This document shows, piece after piece, positions 32,010 to 38,258 of a stretch of 38,258 nucleotides of DNA. Each line of letters begins with the position of its first letter. The stretch's first letter is position 1. The notes under the pieces are model-generated. The model did not search any database. It saw nothing but the letters and a program-made list of their open reading frames with translations, and had not been told where the DNA came from. Source of the stretch: an uncultured Akkermansia sp. (GTDB lineage Bacteria > Verrucomicrobiota > Verrucomicrobiia > Verrucomicrobiales > Akkermansiaceae); contig CANRLM010000019.1 in assembly GCA_947631435.1 (NCBI GenBank), positions 1 to 38,258 on the forward strand, read 5' to 3'. The translations under genes and the position numbers were made by a program.

Positions 32010-33056
32010 ATGGACCCGGTCGGCATGAACCGATTTGCCGCAAAGACCATGCAAGGAATTAAACAGCGACCGCGAAGGAACAGGAAGAGCACCGGAGTGA
32101 GGGCAATGGTGCGCGAGACATATCTTGGGGTTGAGCATTTGGTTTACCCGATGTTTGTGCAGGAGGGAGAGGAGGACGAACCGATTGAGATACTGCCCGG
32201 ATGCATGCGATGGAGTGTAACCGGCATAGCGAAAGAGTGTCGTCGTTTGTACGGGGAATTGGGGATCAGCTGTGTGGATCTCTTCGGGGTCGTTCCGGAA
32301 GAGAAGAAGAGCGCTGATGGGGCGGAGGCCTGGAATGAGCGGGGAGTGGTGCCGCAGGCCATACGAGCCATCAAGCAGGCGGTGCCGCAGATGGTAGTAA
32401 TGACCGATGTGGCCTTGGATCCCTACAGCTCGTTCGGCCAGGATGGCATTGTGCACGAAGGGGAGGATGGGGAGATTAAGGTGCTGAATGATGAAACGGT
32501 GGAGGCTCTCGTAAAGCAGGGGTTGTGTCATGCTCGTGCCGGGGCGGATATTTTATCTCCGAGCGATATGATGGACGGTCGCATTGGGGCGCTGCGAGCG
32601 GCGCTGGATGAGGCAGGGTTGACAGAGGTCTCCTTGCTCAGCTATACGGCCAAGTATGCCTCGGCGTTTTACGGACCGTTCCGAGGGGCTCTGGGTAGTG
32701 CGCCGAAGAAAGGGGACAAGAAGACTTATCAAATGGATCCCGGAAATGCGCGTGAAGCGTTGCGAGAGGCTGAGTTGGATATAGCGGAGGGGGCTGATAT
32801 GCTGATGGTGAAGCCGGGGGGGTATTACCTGGACATCGTGGCGAAAATGCGGGAGCACACGCATCTGCCCATAGCTGTCTATCAGGTAAGTGGGGAGTAC
32901 GCTATGATCAAGGCTGCGGCGGCATCCGGATGGGTGGATGAGCGTGCGGTGACCATGGAGACTCTGCTCAGCATACGTCGCGCCGGTGCAGATGTGATTC
33001 TGACCTACGCGGCTCCGCAGGTTGCGCGGTGGTTGCGAGAGGAAAGGGGAATTTGA
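32010..33056 (+). CDS. hemB: Delta-aminolevulinic acid dehydratase (porphobilinogen synthase)
   Basis: HemB condenses two 5-aminolevulinate molecules into porphobilinogen, the substrate of HemC. Both Schiff-base lysines are seen, in SYTAKYASAFYGPFR and MVKPGGYYLDIV. The metal region reads MTDVALDPYSSFGQDGIV: the three zinc cysteines of the animal/E. coli type are replaced by the Ala/Asp pattern of the zinc-independent, magnesium/potassium-using type. The 348 residues are usual. A 16-base gap separates it from the endo/exonuclease/phosphatase-fold gene. Confidence 0.96.
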   Translation: MDPVGMNRFAAKTMQGIKQRPRRNRKSTGVRAMVRETYLGVEHLVYPMFVQEGEEDEPIEILPGCMRWSVTGIAKECRRLYGELGISCVDLFGVVPEEKKSADGAEAWNERGVVPQAIRAIKQAVPQMVVMTDVALDPYSSFGQDGIVHEGEDGEIKVLNDETVEALVKQGLCHARAGADILSPSDMMDGRIGALRAALDEAGLTEVSLLSYTAKYASAFYGPFRGALGSAPKKGDKKTYQMDPGNAREALREAELDIAEGADMLMVKPGGYYLDIVAKMREHTHLPIAVYQVSGEYAMIKAAAASGWVDERAVTMETLLSIRRAGADVILTYAAPQVARWLREERGI

Positions 33057-33072
33057 TACCTATACCGGTGGA

Positions 33073-34110
33073 ATGACAAAGTTTTTTCGCACTGTTCGGC
33101 GGATTGATTTACTCTTGGTATCACTCTCTCTGCTGTTGAGTGTGGTGCTATACCTGCGCCTTGCTCCGCCATTTGAGGAAGTGCAGGTGTCGCCGTCAGC
33201 AGCAGTTCAACGAGCACAGACTGTTCACCCTGACATTGAGGAAAAGCAGGAGCGTGTTTCCCCTCACAAAATTGCGCCTGTCGGTCCTCCCGTGCGCTTT
33301 CTCATGCTCAACGCACAGAATTATTTTGTGGCGGAGGATGTGCCACGCACTCGCAACAAACGGCTTTTTAAACCGGTGGAGAAGCGCGAGGCGGTGGCAG
33401 ATACGATTGCCTCCGTGCGCCCAGAAGTCGTGGGATTGGTGGAAATGGGAGGTCAGGCGTCATTGGAGGATTTGGCACAGCGTTTGGCGGACCGCGGTTT
33501 AAATTACCCGCATCGTGAGGTGCTGGCGAGATGGGGGGAAGATCGTGCTCTTGCGATTCTTTCGTGCCATCCCATTGTAAGGGATGATTCTGTGGCAAAT
33601 TGTCCGCTGGGGGAACGCTCAGCCCGGCACATGCTGCGTGGTATCCTGGATGTCACCGTGAAAGTGGAGAAGGACGGGAGAATGTTTCGCGTGATTGGGG
33701 TACACCTTAAATCTCGTGTGGCGGATGACCAGCAGGCGGCAGAACACCAGCGCAACCGCGAAGCAAGAGCCGTGGCGAATCATCTGCAGATTGCCATGCA
33801 GAAAGATCCCGGGATGCCAATTCTCGTGTATGGAGACTGGAATGCCGGTCCCAGGGAGCCGCCTCTTCTGGTCATTTCTCAAGGGAATCGCGCTACGGGT
33901 CCCCTGCTCCGCATCACCCCAACAGATTCTCGCGGAGAAAGTTGGACCATTGCCTATCGTGCCAATGATGAGTACAACGCCTTTGATCAAATTTACGTTA
34001 ACCGCGTCCTTTCTTCCCGCATGGGGAGAAAAAGTGCCAAGGGCATCGTGGACAATGAAACTTCCCGGAGAGCGAGCGACCACCGTGCCCTGTGGTGCGA
34101 CTTGCGATAG
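33073..34110 (+). CDS. Endonuclease/exonuclease/phosphatase-fold protein, membrane-anchored
   Basis: This 345-aa protein has an N-terminal anchor or signal (LLLVSLSLLLSVVLYLRLA) and an EEP-fold domain with FLMLNAQNYF (metal Asn), VVGLVEMGG (Glu), VIGVHLKSR (His), VYGDWNAGP (Asp and Asn) and a terminal RASDHRALW (Asp-His). Such enzymes hydrolyse phosphodiesters in nucleic acids, lipids or nucleotides, and the substrate here is unknown. The anchor suggests activity outside the cytoplasm. ATG 33073 is chosen; an upstream in-frame ATG at 33022 lies within hemB. Confidence 0.83.
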   Translation: MTKFFRTVRRIDLLLVSLSLLLSVVLYLRLAPPFEEVQVSPSAAVQRAQTVHPDIEEKQERVSPHKIAPVGPPVRFLMLNAQNYFVAEDVPRTRNKRLFKPVEKREAVADTIASVRPEVVGLVEMGGQASLEDLAQRLADRGLNYPHREVLARWGEDRALAILSCHPIVRDDSVANCPLGERSARHMLRGILDVTVKVEKDGRMFRVIGVHLKSRVADDQQAAEHQRNREARAVANHLQIAMQKDPGMPILVYGDWNAGPREPPLLVISQGNRATGPLLRITPTDSRGESWTIAYRANDEYNAFDQIYVNRVLSSRMGRKSAKGIVDNETSRRASDHRALWCDLR

Positions 34111-34119
34111 TATGATTTC

Positions 34120-36459
34120 CTAGGGCATTTCAAGTGATATGGAGCCGTCCGGTTGGAAAGAGATTTGTCGTATCATGTGTGCCCATTGAGCGAAGCGCTC
34201 AGCCCGTTGTTTGTTGGCAGGGGCAGGTTGCTCCGCCGTGCCAGGCCAGGAAGCCGCTTTCTCCGCTAAGTCGACCGCCTCTGCAAATCGTCGTTGCTGG
34301 ACAAGACGGTACACAGCACCGGCAGCGGCGTCGTAGTACATCGACCCCCCGGCAGATTCAGCTGTTGCTTTGTCAGTGGGCATTTCCAACAGCACGGACT
34401 GATAGTCCCGGAGAGCCTCATCTTCTCGACGGAGGCGAGTGTTGAGAATGCCGCGTTGCAGGTGAGTGCGCATGCGCCAGAGCAGAGGAGTTCCCGGATT
34501 ATCCAGCGTCCGCTGGCAGACGCCGACTGCTTGCTCCATTCGTTCTGATGTACCGGAGTACGCGAGAGCGTCGGCTAAGACTGTGTTGTAGTGAGCCAAT
34601 AAATCGGGTTTCATGGAGGTTGAGTCCAGGGCAGTAAGCTGGTTGAGAGCTTCCTCTGTGCGATTGATGCGCGTGAGCACAGCCGCCCGCAGGATCCCCG
34701 CCAGGGAGCGCAGTTGAGTTTCGCGCCGCAGGATATTTGCATAGAGTGCTGCAGCATGTTTCAGTGCCGGTAAAGTTCCGCAGAGTTCGCATTCCCTTCC
34801 AGCGTACAAGAGAGTTGTCGCTTTGCTTTCACCGATGGGTTGCTCATCTGCCAGTTCCAGAAGGAGATCGCGCGCTGCGGCATGTTGACCGGCATCGGAG
34901 AGACGTTTGGCTGCGTGCAGTGTAAGAGCTTTTCTGCGTGGCAGGGTAGAGGCATCCGCGATGAGCGAGCGTAGGAGATGATGCACCAATTCGTTGTCTT
35001 CCGGGTGTACCAGACGCGCCGCCTTCTCAACCATGGTTGCATAATAAAGTTCCTGCTTATCGGTCCATTTTGCCCGTTGATTGGCATCGTAGCTTCTCAG
35101 CTCGCGCAGAGTCTTTGCGGGTTCTTTTTCCAAGCGGCGTCGATTCTGTTCAAGAATGATATCGATCTTTTGATGATCATTTGGTTTTAGTTGTATTACT
35201 TCACGCAGCTCCCTCATAGCGCGCTCTCCTTGCTCTCCTTCCGGCAGTAGCTGGGCATGGGCCAGGAGAAGAGCTCGTTTCGTTTCTGTATTTTCCGGTT
35301 TCTCCAGCAGATTTTCCGCCGTAGCGCGGTCTCCGGCATGCATCGCGCATATCAGTGCGTTCACCATGGCTGCTGTTTTGAGTTTCCCCGGTTCACTTTC
35401 CTGGGCACAGCGCAGGAAGAGAGCCGCTGCTGCCCGCGGTGTGTCCTGCGTGTCGTAGGCGCGCAGGAAGAGGCCGCGAGGTTCAACAGAATCTTTTTCG
35501 CTTAGACTCTCCAGCAGAGAGAGGTATGGTCTGGCGGCTTCAGGATATCCGCGTGCCTGGAGGTCGCGTATATGTTCCCTCAGGATGATTCGTGTGGCGG
35601 GTTCGGAAGGTAACTCCGTGGCGGCGCGGTTTGCCAGATCTGCTGTATCTCCCCCTTGTATCTGCAAGCGTTGCAGCAGGGCCAGAAGAGCCAGTCCCGC
35701 GCGATGTGGATGTTCTGTGTCCTGTGACCATTCCTGAAGTTTGCTCAGCACGTAAGAACTTTTTTCCAAAGCATGGTGCCGTTTGAGGCGGTAGAATGCC
35801 GCTTCGAGCAGTTTGGATTCCGGGTTAGCTGTGATGAATTGAAGGAGTGTTTCTTCGGCCAGACCCTGGGGGTCTTGTTCTACATCCGGTGAGGAATCGG
35901 ACGGTGCGGGAGATAGTTCATCCTGCACGTAGAATAATTCAGCGATCTCGAGACGCACTCGCTGGCGCATCGCGGTGCTCAGAGTGGCGTCATTTTCAAG
36001 CGTGCGCATCAGGGCGTGTGCTTCGGCAAAATTGCCCTCACGGCAGCGTTGCATACTGTCGAGCATGACGGAGATGGGACGAAGCTGATCATGGTGCACA
36101 GCAATCTCTGCGGGGTGATAGCCCTCCGGGAGTTTGGCAGTGTATTGAGCCAGCTTTGGCAGGTCGGCATCCGGACAATATTGGGCGCAGTAGAGTATAC
36201 CAAGAAGGGCTTGAGGAAAGCGTTTGTGTGACGCCGGAACACGCCGCAGACATTGCGCGGCTTCATCGAGGCGCCGTTTCTGAAGGAGCAGTCGTCCTTC
36301 CTGGAAAGTTGCTTCGACGCTGTCTTCGGCTGTATTATTGGTTACAGAGCGGTTCTCCTGATCTCCTCGTGATACCTCTGCGAGACATACCCAGCAAACG
36401 GCGCACAGGAACGTGACGACACTCTGGTGTTTCAACCTGCTTATGGTCTCTTCTCTCAT
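34120..36459 (-). CDS. Large exported TPR-repeat protein
   Basis: This 779-aa protein has an N-terminal hydrophobic segment (SVVTFLCAVCWVCLAEVSRG), probably a signal peptide. Many helical hairpins of tetratricopeptide type follow: EATFQEGRLLLQKRRLDEAA, LRRVPASHKRFPQALLGILY, TRINRTEEALNQLTAL and RREDEALRDYQSVLLEMPTD, among others. No catalytic domain is seen. It is most likely a periplasmic or envelope scaffold. It starts 21 bases after the M23 peptidase gene and probably belongs to that operon. Confidence 0.8.
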   Translation of the reverse strand: MREETISRLKHQSVVTFLCAVCWVCLAEVSRGDQENRSVTNNTAEDSVEATFQEGRLLLQKRRLDEAAQCLRRVPASHKRFPQALLGILYCAQYCPDADLPKLAQYTAKLPEGYHPAEIAVHHDQLRPISVMLDSMQRCREGNFAEAHALMRTLENDATLSTAMRQRVRLEIAELFYVQDELSPAPSDSSPDVEQDPQGLAEETLLQFITANPESKLLEAAFYRLKRHHALEKSSYVLSKLQEWSQDTEHPHRAGLALLALLQRLQIQGGDTADLANRAATELPSEPATRIILREHIRDLQARGYPEAARPYLSLLESLSEKDSVEPRGLFLRAYDTQDTPRAAAALFLRCAQESEPGKLKTAAMVNALICAMHAGDRATAENLLEKPENTETKRALLLAHAQLLPEGEQGERAMRELREVIQLKPNDHQKIDIILEQNRRRLEKEPAKTLRELRSYDANQRAKWTDKQELYYATMVEKAARLVHPEDNELVHHLLRSLIADASTLPRRKALTLHAAKRLSDAGQHAAARDLLLELADEQPIGESKATTLLYAGRECELCGTLPALKHAAALYANILRRETQLRSLAGILRAAVLTRINRTEEALNQLTALDSTSMKPDLLAHYNTVLADALAYSGTSERMEQAVGVCQRTLDNPGTPLLWRMRTHLQRGILNTRLRREDEALRDYQSVLLEMPTDKATAESAGGSMYYDAAAGAVYRLVQQRRFAEAVDLAEKAASWPGTAEQPAPANKQRAERFAQWAHMIRQISFQPDGSISLEMP

Positions 36460-36480
36460 GGAGCAGTACCGGGATTCGTT

Positions 36481-37542
36481 TCAAGGAAGGTTAGTTTTTT
36501 GCCAGAAGAGATTATTGATATAGCGGAGGCCGGAAGCGGTGAGCACTGCATTCTCACTACTATTTTTTACACGGTTGACGGTGACGTTCTGCTGAAGAGT
36601 CGGCAGAGGCGTGCAGGAGATAACCGTCGGTTGAGCCACTCTTCCCGCGGCAGGATACACCGCCTTCGGTACACCTTCTGCAGTGAAAGCTACATCCACC
36701 GCTTCGGGCAGAGGATCCGCCTTGTTTCCCTTGTAGAGAAAGGGATACCGCCGCAGGAAATCCGGAGTCTGACCATGGGTTGGTACGCGCACGCGGTAGT
36801 GCTCCTTCAACGTGCTCCAATGCTTGCTGAGTGACAGGGGAGCTCCTTTGCTGCAGGCGCGCAGGACCGGGGACGGATCGATTCCAGCGAGGTTCATGCC
36901 GTTGAAGATCCCATGCTTGTTGGTTGGCGGAGAGAATTGATCGTAGCAAGAGTGAATCATCAGACAAATCTCCAGGTGGACGTGGGATCTTCGCTTGTTG
37001 ATTCCGGCACCGCTGTGTCCCATCTTGCCCAGAGAATTAGCTGTTCCTACCGTCTGACCGACTACGCAATCCACGCGTGCCAGGTGGGCATAAAGGCTAT
37101 AGATGATGCCTTCCGGCACCTTGTGGCTTACGACGACGTAACGGCCGTAGTTGCTCAGTTGGGGAGAGGCATTGGTGTAGGCTACCTTGCCCGGGGCAAT
37201 AGGATACACGAGATCGAGGGGTTCTCCCTGAGAATCTCGTTGCATAGGCTTGATATCGATCCCCTCGTGCATCTTGCTGAACATAATTTTTCCATTGCTT
37301 GCCCGAAAGGGGTTACGCACCATGCCGTAGCCCCCGGCCTGCCACGGAGTGCTCTTTTCGCCTTCAAAGGTGCGATCGCAGTACATGTAGAAATCTTCCC
37401 CCCGTGCATCCAGCAAGGCGTGATTCTGTGTGGGGAAGCGGTACACGAGATCACACCGCCCCGTTTCTTCGCCGCCGGCCGTTCCACTGTACAGCAGCCA
37501 GGGAAGCAACAATAGGCATGCGCTGAAGATCATCCGCCTCAT
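36481..37542 (-). CDS. M23-family (LytM-like) metallopeptidase
   Basis: This exported peptidase probably cuts peptidoglycan cross-bridges or stem peptides. A signal peptide (MRRMIFSACLLLLPWLLYSG) precedes the LytM domain with the zinc ligands in MHEGIDI (HxxxD) and SHVHLEI (HxH). GKVAYTNASPQLSNYGRYVV, YSLYAHLARVDCVVGQTVG and GKMGHSGAG give the family's beta core. All the zinc ligands are kept, so it may be active rather than a degenerate regulator. ATG 37542 shares its A with the stop of the lipoprotein gene (TGATG); a GTG start three bases earlier is also in frame. Confidence 0.88.
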   Translation of the reverse strand: MRRMIFSACLLLLPWLLYSGTAGGEETGRCDLVYRFPTQNHALLDARGEDFYMYCDRTFEGEKSTPWQAGGYGMVRNPFRASNGKIMFSKMHEGIDIKPMQRDSQGEPLDLVYPIAPGKVAYTNASPQLSNYGRYVVVSHKVPEGIIYSLYAHLARVDCVVGQTVGTANSLGKMGHSGAGINKRRSHVHLEICLMIHSCYDQFSPPTNKHGIFNGMNLAGIDPSPVLRACSKGAPLSLSKHWSTLKEHYRVRVPTHGQTPDFLRRYPFLYKGNKADPLPEAVDVAFTAEGVPKAVYPAAGRVAQPTVISCTPLPTLQQNVTVNRVKNSSENAVLTASGLRYINNLFWQKTNLP

Positions 37543-38123
37543 CACGAACCGCTTGGGAAGATTTCTCCGATTGTGCGCCCCGTGTGATCCTTGCGCTCGT
37601 TTTTCGTCGAAGGTGTGATTTTCGGAAGAGGGCGCGGATTTTTCTTCAGAAAACGTTTCTTTTCCATTTCCGGATTCTCCGGACGGATGTCGCGCGCGAT
37701 TTGCTTCAGGTCATAGCCATTCAAACCGTTCCAGATTACAAGTTTTCCGTCGGTGATGGGACCATCGACACGCAGTGGCTGGAAGGCCAGACTGTTCACC
37801 ACGGGGAGGATGAGGGAACCCTGTCGATTTTGCGTCATCTGGTAGAGACGGTTACGCCATCCTTCCTTCAGAGTGAAGACGACGCCGTAACTGCCGTCCT
37901 GCATACTCATGAAGGAGTGGTAGGACTCAATATGCTCATGCGTGACGAGGGGCATGCGCGTGTAGGGGTGCCCGTTGTACATGAGGATGAATTTCGTACT
38001 GGATCCCTCTGCACTATCTGCTTCCGACAGGAAGAAGATAGGGTAGGGCTTCTGTTGGCAACCGCAGGTCATCAGTAGAATGCCAACCAGAGTAAGAACG
38101 TGTGAAAAAAAATTCTTCTCCAT
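37542..38123 (-). CDS. Predicted lipoprotein of unknown function
   Basis: A 193-aa protein with a lipoprotein signal (LTLVGILLMTCGC, lipobox-like TCGC). I recognise no family. The body shows alternating beta-like segments (TKFILMYNGHPYTRMPLVTH, YGVVFTLKEGWRNRLYQMTQ, GSLILPVVNSLAF, DGKLVIWNGLNGYDLKQI) and a basic, proline-rich C-terminus. It heads an apparent operon with the M23 peptidase and the TPR protein, which suggests a cell-envelope role. A TATGAT -10-like hexamer lies at 38146-38141 without a good -35. Confidence 0.7.
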   Translation of the reverse strand: MEKNFFSHVLTLVGILLMTCGCQQKPYPIFFLSEADSAEGSSTKFILMYNGHPYTRMPLVTHEHIESYHSFMSMQDGSYGVVFTLKEGWRNRLYQMTQNRQGSLILPVVNSLAFQPLRVDGPITDGKLVIWNGLNGYDLKQIARDIRPENPEMEKKRFLKKNPRPLPKITPSTKNERKDHTGRTIGEIFPSGS

Positions 38124-38182
38124 GGGAACACGCTCATTCTATCATATGAGCATAGCTGTTTCCAGCAGAAAACGAATTCCTC

Positions 38183-38197
38183 CAGGGCAAACGCATT
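38183..38197 (-). repeat. Short intergenic motif, copy C
   Basis: AATGCGTTTGCCCTG on the minus strand is identical in all 15 bases to the copy at 61-75. It lies about 60 bases upstream of the lipoprotein gene start. Confidence 0.5.
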
Positions 38198-38258
38198 AGA
38201 AAATTGGATTCATTTTTGGAAAGGAGACAGGACGTTCATTTATGCTCTAATTCGTTGC

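Overview
The window is a dense bacterial chromosome segment of high GC content, probably from Verrucomicrobiota and possibly near Akkermansia. That placement is an inference from the overall protein character: a divergent DnaA domain I, a gatC-gatA pair without gatB, a long-form SufT, a eukaryote-type UDP-sugar pyrophosphorylase and many weak Shine-Dalgarno sites. No rRNA, tRNA or CRISPR array is visible.

Layout. 1-8400 is housekeeping: uvrC on plus, then a minus-strand run sel1-queG-yugP-hup-trx-trpS, then mscS converging on hemC. 8400-9960 holds what reads as an undescribed RiPP (graspetide-like) locus: a 74-aa precursor candidate, a rho-independent hairpin, an MvdC/MvdD-type ATP-grasp ligase, and a 42-aa membrane peptide coupled to the ligase by an ATGA overlap. 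9960-12360 is an accessory, decaying zone. It has a 502-bp relic of an IS4-type element lying against hicB, a hicAB toxin-antitoxin pair, a tail-anchored gene broken by one in-frame TGA, a winged-helix fragment, a lone IS end and an HTH/ribbon-helix-helix regulator. That regulator leads into a transmembrane Ser/Thr kinase. 14.1-19 kb carries thiE-mnmA and the coupled rlmI-like/kefB pair. 19.1-19.5 kb holds two more fragments of the same IS family, just before a UDPGP-family uridylyltransferase. A 247-bp miniature element with 24-bp inverted ends and an 8-bp target duplication sits between that gene and thiD.

21.3-24.8 kb is a minus-strand operon: two unknown membrane proteins, then gatC, gatA and thiD. 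Next come aroB with an M29 aminopeptidase, divergent from sufT, then rplI, a CDF transporter, dnaA, hemB with an endo/exonuclease/phosphatase-fold protein, and an envelope operon (lipoprotein, M23 peptidase, TPR protein).

Two patterns run across the window. First, many promoters place a good -10 hexamer only 4-9 bases before the start codon (uvrC, hicA, the HTH gene, thiE, the UDPGP gene, aroB, sufT), which predicts leaderless or nearly leaderless mRNAs. Second, stop/start overlaps of the ATGA type couple four gene pairs.
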